A stretch of DNA of 64,000 bases from Mycolicibacterium peregrinum (GTDB lineage: Bacteria > Actinomycetota > Actinomycetes > Mycobacteriales > Mycobacteriaceae), in the NCBI RefSeq assembly GCF_002102345.1, contig NZ_LQPP01000047.1, positions 62,001 to 126,000 on the forward strand. Direction: 5' to 3'. The position numbers were made by a program, and so were the translations under genes. Under the pieces are notes generated by a model. That model had not been told where the DNA came from, did not search any database, and was given only the letters and a program-made list of their open reading frames with translations. This document shows, one piece after another, positions 16,946-24,910 of the stretch. How positions within the stretch are numbered: position 1 is the first letter of the stretch; each line of letters begins with the position of its first letter.

Positions 16946-18052
16946 ATGAAGACACGTGCTGCAGTGCTGTGGGGCCTAGGAGAAAAGTGGGAAGTCGAGG
17001 ACATCGAGTTGGATCCTCCCGGCCCCGATGAAGTGCTCGTCCAGCTGACCGCGACCGGGTTGTGCCATTCCGACGAACACCTCGTGACCGGCGACCTGCC
17101 CATTCCGCTGCCCGTCGTCGGTGGCCACGAGGGTGCCGGCACCGTGGTCGAAGTGGGTGCGGGTGTCGAGAACGTCGCCGAGGGCGATTCGGTGATCCTG
17201 ACGTTCCTGCCGTCGTGCGGGCACTGTTCCTATTGCGCGCGGGGGATGGGGAACATGTGCGACTTGGGTGCCGCGCTCATGATGGGACCCCAGATCGACG
17301 GCACTTACCGTTTCCATGCCAGGGGTGAGGACGTCGGCCAGATGTGCCTGCTGGGCACGTTCTCGGAATACACCGTGGTCCCCAAGGCGTCTCTGGTCAA
17401 AATCGACCAGGGGACACCGCTGGACAAGGCGGCGTTGATCGGGTGTGGTGTGACGACCGGGTACGGGTCGGCGGTGCGCACCGGTGAGGTGCGTGCCGGG
17501 GATACCGTGGCGGTGATCGGAGCCGGTGGCATCGGCATGAATGCGATTCAGGGTGCCCGCATCGCGGGCGCGTTGAACATCGTGGCTGTCGATCCGGTGG
17601 CGTTCAAGCGTGAACAAGCCGGCGGTTTCGGTGCGACGCATGCCGTTGCCACGATCGACGAGGCCTGGTCACTGATCAGTGACATCACCCGCGGCAAACT
17701 CGCCGATGTCTGCGTCTTGACCACCGATGTCGCCGAAGGGTCCTACATCGGCGAGGCGCTGTCCTTGGTCGGTAAACGCGGCCGTGTGGTCGTTACCGCG
17801 ATCGGGCACCCCGAAGACACCTCGATGTCGGGTTCACTGCTGGAATTGACGCTGTATGAAAAGCAGATCCGCGGCGCTCTGTACGGTTCTTCGAACGCCG
17901 CCCACGACATCCCGCGGCTCGTCGAGCTCTACAACGCCGGACACCTCAAGCTGGATGAGCTGATCACCCGTGAGTACACCCTCGATCAGATCAACGAAGG
18001 CTACGCGGATATGCGATCGGGCCGCAACATCCGAGGACTCATCCGATTCTGA
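16946..18052 (+). CDS. NDMA-dependent-type zinc alcohol dehydrogenase
   Basis: A 368-residue MDR dehydrogenase. It carries catalytic zinc motifs GLCHSDEHL and GGHEGAG, a four-cysteine structural zinc lobe (SCGHCSYCARGMGNMCD), and cofactor motif GAGGIGMNAIQGA. The overall sequence fits the actinobacterial family often called NDMA-dependent alcohol dehydrogenases, which hold a tightly bound nicotinamide cofactor. The ATG at 16946 has a strong AAGGAGA site; an upstream in-frame start overlaps the previous gene. It would oxidise the primary alcohol made by CYP153. No aldehyde dehydrogenase is present in the window. Confidence 0.9.
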   Translation: MKTRAAVLWGLGEKWEVEDIELDPPGPDEVLVQLTATGLCHSDEHLVTGDLPIPLPVVGGHEGAGTVVEVGAGVENVAEGDSVILTFLPSCGHCSYCARGMGNMCDLGAALMMGPQIDGTYRFHARGEDVGQMCLLGTFSEYTVVPKASLVKIDQGTPLDKAALIGCGVTTGYGSAVRTGEVRAGDTVAVIGAGGIGMNAIQGARIAGALNIVAVDPVAFKREQAGGFGATHAVATIDEAWSLISDITRGKLADVCVLTTDVAEGSYIGEALSLVGKRGRVVVTAIGHPEDTSMSGSLLELTLYEKQIRGALYGSSNAAHDIPRLVELYNAGHLKLDELITREYTLDQINEGYADMRSGRNIRGLIRF

Positions 18053-18329
18053 TAAAGCAGCCGAAGCGCGGGAGCGCGACCACGGGAGCAAGCGAGCTGA
18101 GTACAACGGTTGAGTGCTGCGCGTCTGTGGCTCTTACCGTTGACGTGTTGATGCAGGACTAGCGATCGAAAGTCAATGTGCCCCATCGCCATAGGCTGTC
18201 GAGATGCGCGGCTGAGGTTGGCTGCGGTCACGCGTGTTGGTGTTGGCACCTACTGTCAGCCGGGAAGCCGTGATGAAACGTAGCTTTTGACGAGTCTCAA
18301 CAGTGCTACTGACAAGGAAGGAAGCGGCG

Positions 18330-19430
18330 ATGACGAGGATTCAAGTTCCCTATCCCCATAGGAGGGGAGGGCACTGTGGTTCCGGTGCGCTTCGTGACCT
18401 TACTGAATGGGCCCAACTCGGATGGGGGACAGAAGCACTCAGTGAAGGATTGGTCTTCACCCTCGGCGGAGTCTTGGACTTCTCGTACGTCCGCTCTACG
18501 CAGTTGTTCCCCCAGGTGTACCTGGTAGGACGAGGAAGCGACCTGGAACAGGATTACCTCTCCCGGGTTGGCGCAAAGTTCGTCGTGCGATCGACCGATG
18601 ACCCGGACGTGGGATGGGCATTTGTGACCGACGAAATCGACAAAGGTCGACCCGTCATGGTCTGGGCTGACATCGGCGAACTTCCTTACCTGCGCGTCCG
18701 ATTGCACATGAGCCGTCACGACATTGTCATCACCGGATACGATGACGAACAACGGGTCGCCTATGTGGTCGATAATGACCGCGAGACAACCCAGACGGTG
18801 GCCTACGACGACCTACGCCGGGCGCGGTCCTCGGTCGGGTTTCCCACACCTACCCGGCACACCACATATCACGTCGACTGGCCAGAGCGAGTGCCAGACC
18901 TTGGGCCGATCGCGGCCGCTGCACTCGCCGCGAGCGCAGCGTTCATGCGCGGCGGTGCCGTAGGTGCGCCGCTACTGCGCATCGAGGCAGCTGAAGTCGA
19001 ATCTTCCGGTTTGAAGGGTGTGCAGGACTTCGCCGATGACGTAGGGCATTGGCCAACGCTGTTCGATGACGATGCCCTGACCGCGGCATTGTTCGGGCTC
19101 GGGGCGTTCATCGAGAAAGCCGGTACCGGCGGCGGGCTCTTTCGTACGCTGCAGGCAGACGGTTGCCAGAACATCGCCGATCTCCTAGATGACGCCGCCA
19201 CTGCCGAAGCGGCTGCCGCGGCCCGACATGCTTCCAAAGCGTGGTCTACGCTTGCGGCCGCAGCCACGGATGCCGGCACATCGCTACGGAGTCGTAGTCT
19301 AGCTGCGGCCAAAGTCGCCGCGACGATCCCGGACGCCGAAACGCGCCTCGTCGAAGCCCTCGAAACGGCCAGTCGATCCGTTGGCACTGTCGATACCGGC
19401 ATCGAAGCTCATCTGAAAGGCTATCTGTGA
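18330..19430 (+). CDS. BtrH_N / DUF4872 domain protein (papain-fold, possible acyltransferase)
   Basis: A 366-residue protein with an N-terminal BtrH_N domain and a C-terminal, alanine-rich helical DUF4872 region. A papain-like set of residues is visible: Cys16 in RRGGHCGSGALRD, His130 in MSRHDIVITGYD and an Asp near 148-150 in VVDND. BtrH itself moves an acyl group from a carrier protein to butirosin; that this protein does similar work is inference. The ATG at 18330 has an AAGGAAGG site. Its stop overlaps the start of the following transglutaminase pseudogene as GTGA, so the pair was once coupled. A truncated second copy lies at 35627. The 277 bases upstream hold no gene. Confidence 0.85.
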   Translation: MTRIQVPYPHRRGGHCGSGALRDLTEWAQLGWGTEALSEGLVFTLGGVLDFSYVRSTQLFPQVYLVGRGSDLEQDYLSRVGAKFVVRSTDDPDVGWAFVTDEIDKGRPVMVWADIGELPYLRVRLHMSRHDIVITGYDDEQRVAYVVDNDRETTQTVAYDDLRRARSSVGFPTPTRHTTYHVDWPERVPDLGPIAAAALAASAAFMRGGAVGAPLLRIEAAEVESSGLKGVQDFADDVGHWPTLFDDDALTAALFGLGAFIEKAGTGGGLFRTLQADGCQNIADLLDDAATAEAAAAARHASKAWSTLAAAATDAGTSLRSRSLAAAKVAATIPDAETRLVEALETASRSVGTVDTGIEAHLKGYL

Positions 19431-19690
19431 GTGGCACTTCAAATCAATCGAGTTTCCTGAAGACTACTGGTTTCTCGATTGGCAGCATGACGATGTTCAG
19501 CGCTTCGCCCAGAACGCGGTCGGTGACGTTCGTGACCCTTGTGCAGAAGGCGAGGTTGACCGTCACCGCTGTGGGGGACAGGATTTGGTATGACCCCTAT
19601 AGCACCGACGACGACCCCGAGCATTATCGGGCGAGCTATGCGGCGACAGCGTCGAGGGCGTATTGCGGGGCAGGACCAAATGGCTGATAG
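19427..19690 (+). pseudogene. Transglutaminase-like protein, decayed (two frameshifts, truncated)
   Basis: Three blocks match the intact transglutaminase at 32100: FLDWQHDDVQRF in the +1 frame, then IWYDPYSTDDDPEHYRASY and ASRAYC back in the starting frame. Two compensating frameshifts separate the blocks. The match stops right after the would-be nucleophile cysteine, so the histidine-containing half is missing. The GTG start overlaps the BtrH_N stop. The product cannot be active. The 156 bases that follow show nothing recognisable. Confidence 0.85.
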
Positions 19691-19846
19691 TGACGGAACT
19701 GGAAGGTGTACCGCAGCGATGATCTCGGCGGGCTAACGAGTCCTTTACATACTGTCTTCGGGCGATCAGCCCAGCCGACGTCGGCGCAGTTCTTCAGTCG
19801 CATGGTGGTCCATGCACTGCGTGGTCCTATTTAGGAGGATTTCGTC

Positions 19847-20395
19847 ATCGACGAGCAAGCGGAAGAAGATTCGGCCATCGCGTGGTGGCATAACTTTCAG
19901 AATCGTGTTATCGCCGCCGACGGCGACTACCTCGATGCGCACCATCCGTGGTGCCTTGGTTGCGGCACAGACAATCCGCACGGTCATCGCCTGCGAGCGC
20001 GTCGGCGTGGCGACGGGGTGGGCGCCAGGCATATCTTCGACGGCCGACATCGCGGCGCACCCGGGATCGCACATGGCGGCGCAGTCATGACGGTTCTTGA
20101 CGACACGGTGGGCATGCTGCTCTACGTCGTCGGTGAGATGGCCGTCACCCGTAAGCTCGACACCGAGTTCTTCGCGCCGGTATTGCTGGGGGTTCCCTAC
20201 GAGGTCAGCGCGGAGCTCGTGTCCAGAACCGGCCGGAAACTCGAAGTGCGGACAGAATTGCGCGAGGAAGCCACCGGCCAGCTGGTCGCGTCCGCGTCCG
20301 GGTTATTCGTCGTCGTCACGCTGGATCACTTCACTAGCTCCATACAGAAGGCGTCGTCAATACGCTGCACTGCGCGACCACCCTGGGAAGGATGA
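19847..20395 (+). CDS. PaaI-type hotdog thioesterase with an apparent ATC start
   Basis: The open frame encodes a hotdog-fold thioesterase with an N-terminal HPWCLGCGTDNPHGHRLR motif (as in many actinobacterial PaaI-like proteins), the active-site GIAHGGAVMTVLDD and a normal length of about 182 residues. No ATG, GTG or TTG occurs in frame before the GTG at 20018, which would remove the conserved cysteine motif. A perfect AGGAGGA at 19833-19839 is followed 7 bases later by ATC at 19847, with a stop just upstream. The likeliest reading is therefore a rare ATC start; a sequencing error or a lost start codon is the alternative. The enzyme would release an acyl group from CoA. Confidence 0.65.
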   Translation: MDEQAEEDSAIAWWHNFQNRVIAADGDYLDAHHPWCLGCGTDNPHGHRLRARRRGDGVGARHIFDGRHRGAPGIAHGGAVMTVLDDTVGMLLYVVGEMAVTRKLDTEFFAPVLLGVPYEVSAELVSRTGRKLEVRTELREEATGQLVASASGLFVVVTLDHFTSSIQKASSIRCTARPPWEG

Positions 20396-20557
20396 CTCAA
20401 CCCGTAAATCTGCTCATTTTTCAACCGGCGCAGGCTGCTCAGGATTGAACCGGGGCCGACAGGGGGTTTGCTAAGCAAACGCGTACTCGACCACATCGTG
20501 GTGTACCAGCCTTCGGTAGCGTGACGCCGCAGCGTGTCGGCGAAAATACCGCCGGTC

Positions 20558-21247
20558 TCATCTGTTGTGGCCCGCCGGGGAGTTGATATCGACCTGGATG
20601 TGCGAAGCGGCCGGGTCAGGTTTCTGGCCGAGGGTATACAGGCCAAGACTGCCGAGAAAACCCGCACAATGCTCGATAAGCACTTCGGTCGATAGGTTTA
20701 GTTGTCCGTCTATCCAGCGACGGAGAATCTCGAACAGGCCCCCGACACCGTAGGTAGCGGCGAGATCTGCGACCTGAATCACCTCGCTGGGTATATCGAG
20801 ATGCAGGCGGGCCTCTCTGAGGACGAGCTCCGCAAATTCGGACATCAGTTCGCTTCGCAGCTGCCGAAGCAGGGGTTCAGCGCCCGATTCGACAAACAAT
20901 ATGCGGGCCATGCTGGGATCGTTCTCGATCATCTGAACCAGGGCCTTTATCGGAGCGTAAGCGAGTTCTTGAGGAGCAACGGTGTCATCCGGTATCGCCT
21001 TGGTGATCACGGCTTGGAAGGTGGTGGAGATCTTGGTGAACATCGCACGCAGGAGCGCGTCTCTGTCGCGAAACTGCTGGTAGAAGTACCGGCTCGTCAC
21101 TCCTGACTCCGTACACACAGCGGTCACGGTGCACGCGGCGGCTCCCTGCTTGCCCATGAGCGCGACCGCGGCGTCAATCAGCAGTGCGCGGCGCTGCGCA
21201 TCGCGTTGAGTTGCGGACAGCCCGCCATAAACACGTGCTGGACTCAT
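20558..21247 (-). CDS. TetR/AcrR family transcriptional regulator
   Basis: A 229-residue TetR protein with helix-turn-helix ACTVTAVCTESGVTSRYFYQQF at about residues 38-59 and a longer helical ligand domain. It is divergent from the metal-dependent hydrolase gene at 21321 with a 73-base gap, and is probably its regulator. The C-terminal tail (HIQVDINSPAGHNR) is unlike the other three TetR proteins here. The 162 bases between its stop and the thioesterase gene hold no recognisable gene. Confidence 0.88.
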   Translation of the reverse strand: MSPARVYGGLSATQRDAQRRALLIDAAVALMGKQGAAACTVTAVCTESGVTSRYFYQQFRDRDALLRAMFTKISTTFQAVITKAIPDDTVAPQELAYAPIKALVQMIENDPSMARILFVESGAEPLLRQLRSELMSEFAELVLREARLHLDIPSEVIQVADLAATYGVGGLFEILRRWIDGQLNLSTEVLIEHCAGFLGSLGLYTLGQKPDPAASHIQVDINSPAGHNR

Positions 21248-21263
21248 GCCCTACATTCTGGCA

Positions 21264-21275
21264 GTCTCATGTGAC
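21264..21275. promoter_or_regulatory. Possible TetR operator dyad
   Basis: GTCTCA-TGTGAC is a near-perfect dyad (5 of 6 arm positions) in the 73-base gap between the divergent TetR and hydrolase genes. It is assigned on position and symmetry alone. Confidence 0.25.
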
Positions 21276-21320
21276 AAGGCCTAAAGTCAGATCACGCAAC
21301 GGAGGAAGGACCCCGTCAAG

Positions 21321-22190
21321 ATGCCGGAAGATCGAGCCTCGACCAAGAGCCGTGTATTGCCAAAACCCCGGCGCGTTCGTTTCCCCATGCCCACCTCCAC
21401 GAAGCGGCGACACTTCGTGGATGGCGACCTGGTGATGAGCCATTTCATCTCGGTGCTTTCTGCGACCTTCCCGGAAGGGGAAGACTTCTTCATCCGCTCG
21501 GTCAAGTATTTCCAGAGTTCCATCGACGATCCCCAATTGCTGACAGCGGTCAAGGGTTTCATCGGGCAAGAGGCCACACACCGACACCAGCATCGGCTCC
21601 TCAACGAACGGCTCCAGGCCATGGGTTATCCGACCGCGCGGATCGACCGCCACGTCGCACGCCTGATCAAGCGATTGGAGCGGCGCTTTTCGCCAGAAAT
21701 GCGGCTGTCGATGACCTCTGCATTGGAGCACTACACCGCGACGCTCGCTGAAATCATTCTCACCAGCGATGACGCGCAGAAGCTCATCGGACAGACAGAG
21801 GTTCGACCGATTCTGCTGTGGCATGCGTTCGAGGAGTCGGAGCACAAAGCCGTCGCCTTCGACGCCTATCGGCTGATTGGAGGCACCGAGCGCACCCGCG
21901 TACGGGGCATGCGGATCGCCTCTGCAATTCTGTTCGGCGAACTCATTCTGCAGACTGCGCTGTCGATGGCCTCTGACAAGGCCTCGTATAACCCGGTCAC
22001 GTTGGTGCGTAGCCTACGTCGCTTCAGTCGCACCCCGATGTTCACCGCCGATGCGCTGCAGCGATTCCGTTCGTACAACCGCCCCGGCTTCCACCCTGAT
22101 GATTGGGACAGCACCGCGGTCCTGGAGCGATGGAGCAAGGAACTGTTCGACCAAGACGGCTCACAGAAGGTCATCGCTCAGCCGGGGTAG
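21321..22190 (+). CDS. Metal-dependent hydrolase family protein (PF10118-like, ferritin-type fold)
   Basis: A 289-residue all-helical protein of the family annotated as metal-dependent hydrolase. Metal-ligand-like motifs recur along the helices: QEATHRHQH (about residues 76-84), LEHYTATLAE and WHAFEESEHKAVAFD. The precise reaction of this family is not established. A purine-rich site GGAGGAAGG lies 11 bases before the ATG. It is transcribed alone, divergent from a TetR gene, and ends in a strong hairpin. Confidence 0.75.
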   Translation: MPEDRASTKSRVLPKPRRVRFPMPTSTKRRHFVDGDLVMSHFISVLSATFPEGEDFFIRSVKYFQSSIDDPQLLTAVKGFIGQEATHRHQHRLLNERLQAMGYPTARIDRHVARLIKRLERRFSPEMRLSMTSALEHYTATLAEIILTSDDAQKLIGQTEVRPILLWHAFEESEHKAVAFDAYRLIGGTERTRVRGMRIASAILFGELILQTALSMASDKASYNPVTLVRSLRRFSRTPMFTADALQRFRSYNRPGFHPDDWDSTAVLERWSKELFDQDGSQKVIAQPG

Positions 22191-22202
22191 CAAAAGTGCG
22201 TG

Positions 22203-22245
22203 AGGAGGGCGACGCAGAAAGACACTGTTTCTGCGTCGTTCCTCC
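22203..22245. terminator. Strong hairpin terminator between convergent genes
   Basis: A perfect 11-bp stem (CGACGCAGAAA at 22210-22220 with 22228-22238) and a 7-base loop, extended by GGAGG/CCTCC outside. It is 12 bases after the hydrolase stop and faces the convergent TetR gene. It probably ends transcription from both sides. Confidence 0.75.
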
Positions 22246-22356
22246 AAACAATCGACAGCGCGCCTGTCGTCACGGATTGGATGCCCGGTGGCGGGTCAAG
22301 GCGACAGTCATACAGACAAGTGCAGTCGGCCTCGAAACTCACGGAAAGGTTAAGCC

Positions 22357-22998
22357 TCAGCCGCTGACGACGTAGCGTTGAGCCAAGGTTTCAGCCAGTC
22401 GGCTCGTGTGCGCGACCACTTCCTTTTCGGTCACCGCGAGCAAACCGGAGTGCCAGGCCGTGATGACTTCGACGAACCCCCCCACCGCAACCAAAGTGTC
22501 CATACGAAGGGCCGTCTCGTCGGCGTCTTCTCTGAGATGTGGCCGGCTTGCCTCGACGACCAACTGCGTTGCCTCCTGCAGCGCCACAGCGCGGCGATCT
22601 TGCAGCGGTGAGCTACCTACATGCTGAGCGAGGAGGATGTGCGCCCGGCCAGGATCGCGTGCGATCCGGTCGACCACGATGGCGATCGCCGCGGTGATGG
22701 TTTCGATCGGCGGCCGATCCACACGCTCGTCGAAGAGCGCGGAAACCTCGCCGAGCATGTCATTGCGAACGCCATCCCACGCTGCGACGAGAAGATCCTC
22801 GCGCGTCTTGAAGTCCTCGTAGAAGTATCGATCGTTGAGCCCTGTCCGGGCGCACACGCCGCGCATAGTCACTGCGGCCCAACCGCTCTCACTCCAAATC
22901 TCGGTCGCAGCCTCGATCAATTGCTGCCGTCGCTCTGCTCGACGCTCAGCACCGGTCCGACCACCCCAGCGCGTGTTTCTCGACCGCACATCAAACAT
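22357..22998 (-). CDS. TetR/AcrR family transcriptional regulator
   Basis: A 213-residue TetR protein. The helix-turn-helix reads AAVTMRGVCARTGLNDRYFYEDF at about residues 40-62. It is divergent from the SDR-led monooxygenase cluster at 23119. Two dyads of related sequence lie in the shared 120-base gap, so it is the best candidate for the repressor of the whole cluster. The inducer is unknown; a hydrophobic substrate or ketone would fit the context. Confidence 0.88.
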   Translation of the reverse strand: MFDVRSRNTRWGGRTGAERRAERRQQLIEAATEIWSESGWAAVTMRGVCARTGLNDRYFYEDFKTREDLLVAAWDGVRNDMLGEVSALFDERVDRPPIETITAAIAIVVDRIARDPGRAHILLAQHVGSSPLQDRRAVALQEATQLVVEASRPHLREDADETALRMDTLVAVGGFVEVITAWHSGLLAVTEKEVVAHTSRLAETLAQRYVVSG

Positions 22999-22999
22999 C

Positions 23000-23052
23000 T
23001 TGACAAAACGTCGGGCTCACGACCAAACTGGTGGCATGCGACACCAATGGTG
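23000..23052 (+). promoter_or_regulatory. Promoter and possible TetR operators ahead of the SDR/monooxygenase cluster
   Basis: TTGACA at 23000-23005 is followed after 18 bases by CAAACT at 23024-23029, a possible -35/-10 pair. Two dyads overlap or follow it: ACCA-AAC-TGGT at 23022-23032 and CACCA-A-TGGTG at 23042-23052. The arms share ACCA/TGGT, as expected for two sites of one dimeric repressor, presumably the divergent TetR. Confidence 0.45.
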
Positions 23053-23118
23053 GCTGATGCCCCCAAATCAATGGTCTCCCGCACCGGAAATCAGTGTCGC
23101 GATCCGAAAGGCAAGCAG

Positions 23119-23985
23119 ATGAGGTTCTTGCCGTTCGGTAGTTCACCAGGTAGAACCCACCGCGCCCACGCAGTAGTCACAGGCGCAGGGAGCGGTATCG
23201 GCCGCGCGTTCGCCGTTGAGCTTGCACGCCGAGGTGGACGTGTTGTGTGTGCGGACAAAGACCCCATCACTGCGAAAGAGTCGGCCGAGTTGGTGAGGCA
23301 GGCCGGCGGCGAGGGTTTCGACGTCGTATGCGACGTCACCGACCTTGAGCAGGTCCGTAACCTCGCTGATGCCAGTGAAGACTGGTTTGGCAAGGCGGCG
23401 AGCCTGGTGATCAACAACGCCGGAATCGGTGCGGGCGGCAATCGCATCGGCGCTACGTCGGTCGAGGACTGGAACGCTGCGATTTCTGTCAACCTTTGGG
23501 GTGTTATCTACGGGTGCGAGACTTTCGTTCCCCGGCTCCGGAGCAACGGCCGTGGCGGAGTGATCAATGTGGCGTCCGCCGCGAGTTTCGGCTCGGCGCC
23601 CCGAATGGGGGCATACAACGTGAGTAAGGCCGGAGTGCTCGCTCTGTCCGAGACCTTGGCGGCCGAACTGAGCGGTACTAACGTCAATGTCACAGTGCTT
23701 TGCCCCACCTTCGTCAAGACGAACATCGCCAAAAATCCTCAGATTGAGGAGTCGGCGGCGAAACTCGCGACCAACCTGATGAGGTGGACCGGCATTTCGC
23801 CGGATCAAGTGGCTCGAACGACCTTGAACGCGCACGATCGCGGACAAATCTATGTAGTGCCCCAACTGGACGCGAAAATTTTGTGGCAACTGAAAAGAGC
23901 TTTACCCGGTCAGTTTACGCGGGCGTTGGGGCTGGTGGAGCGCGTGGCCTCATGGAACGATCCAGCCGAACAGAGGGAGCAGTGA
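23119..23985 (+). CDS. Short-chain dehydrogenase/reductase
   Basis: A 288-residue classical SDR that would interconvert an alcohol and a ketone with NAD(P). The cofactor motif is VVTGAGSGIGRAFA, NNAG is present at about residue 95, and the catalytic Ser-Tyr-Lys is seen as SAASFG followed by YNVSKAG. The ATG at 23119 is chosen because protein similarity begins there; the longer open frame upstream overlaps the divergent TetR gene. It is the first gene of a run with no sizeable gaps leading into the monooxygenases, so it may supply ketones to them. Confidence 0.9.
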   Translation: MRFLPFGSSPGRTHRAHAVVTGAGSGIGRAFAVELARRGGRVVCADKDPITAKESAELVRQAGGEGFDVVCDVTDLEQVRNLADASEDWFGKAASLVINNAGIGAGGNRIGATSVEDWNAAISVNLWGVIYGCETFVPRLRSNGRGGVINVASAASFGSAPRMGAYNVSKAGVLALSETLAAELSGTNVNVTVLCPTFVKTNIAKNPQIEESAAKLATNLMRWTGISPDQVARTTLNAHDRGQIYVVPQLDAKILWQLKRALPGQFTRALGLVERVASWNDPAEQREQ

Positions 23986-23986
23986 A

Positions 23987-24910
23987 ATGGCGTTCGCATA
24001 TAGCGACATGCTCGAGACGATCAAGAACAAGCAATGGGCTCTCGCCGATATCGATTGGGGCGCCCCTGGTGCGGAGTTGATCACCGACGAACAGCGTCCC
24101 AAACTCAAGCAATTCATGTCCGACGTGGTGTGGATTGAGCATGTCGGAGCGCGCGCCTTTGCTGCGATGGCCCCGAAGGCGCCCTTCGAAGCGCTCGGAG
24201 ACATTTACCGTTACTTTCACGCCGAGGAGCAGCGTCACGCCAACGCCGAACTTGCTCTGATGCGTCGCTGGGGCATGATCGAGGAAGGCGAAAAGCCTGT
24301 ACCGAATAAGAACATCCGTCTCGTGATCGAGTGGCTAGATCGGTACGCTGAGGCTCTTCCTCTGACTGTCATCGGCGCCGCGATTCCCGCACTGGAGACC
24401 GCGCTGGACGGGGCCCTGCTGAAATTTCTCCTTGATGAGGTCGACGACCCAATTTGCGGGGAAGTATTCAATAAGGTCAACAGCGACGAATCGCGGCACC
24501 TTGCAGTAGGTTTTCAAGTCCTGAATGACCTCGGCGCCAGTCCCATGCGAATCCATGCAATCCAAACGGTCGGCGCTGTGATGGACCCCCGTATTCTCAC
24601 TGGCGCGTTGCTGTATATACCGCTTCTCACGCGCATGTTGATGAATCTCAACGCGATGGGGCTATCCGAAGAGAAGCTGTACAACGCGGTGACGCGATAT
24701 GGCAATGTCGGGGACCGCAGTGAGCACACGCGGAGGGTGCCTGGATATCACATCTTGAAGGCCCACATGTCCTCCTCGATCAAGCGGTCCCAACCCCTTC
24801 ACTTCGTTTCCCAGCGCTTAGGCAATGCGATCGACATCTTCCCCGTGCAAGTACTCGGGCGACCGCCTTCATGGACGGATGAACTGACCTATGAACCGGT
24901 CGCTAAATGA
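23987..24910 (+). CDS. Ferritin-like di-iron domain protein
   Basis: A 307-residue helical protein with the spaced carboxylate/histidine motifs of ferritin-like di-iron enzymes: WIEHVGARAF, HAEEQRHANAE, PALETALDGALL and DESRHLAVGF. It starts 1 base after the SDR stop behind a GAGGGAG site and overlaps the next monooxygenase as ATGA, so it is embedded in the operon. Its reaction is unknown. It could be an oxygen-dependent oxidase or desaturase-like partner, or a protective or iron-handling protein. Confidence 0.75.
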   Translation: MAFAYSDMLETIKNKQWALADIDWGAPGAELITDEQRPKLKQFMSDVVWIEHVGARAFAAMAPKAPFEALGDIYRYFHAEEQRHANAELALMRRWGMIEEGEKPVPNKNIRLVIEWLDRYAEALPLTVIGAAIPALETALDGALLKFLLDEVDDPICGEVFNKVNSDESRHLAVGFQVLNDLGASPMRIHAIQTVGAVMDPRILTGALLYIPLLTRMLMNLNAMGLSEEKLYNAVTRYGNVGDRSEHTRRVPGYHILKAHMSSSIKRSQPLHFVSQRLGNAIDIFPVQVLGRPPSWTDELTYEPVAK

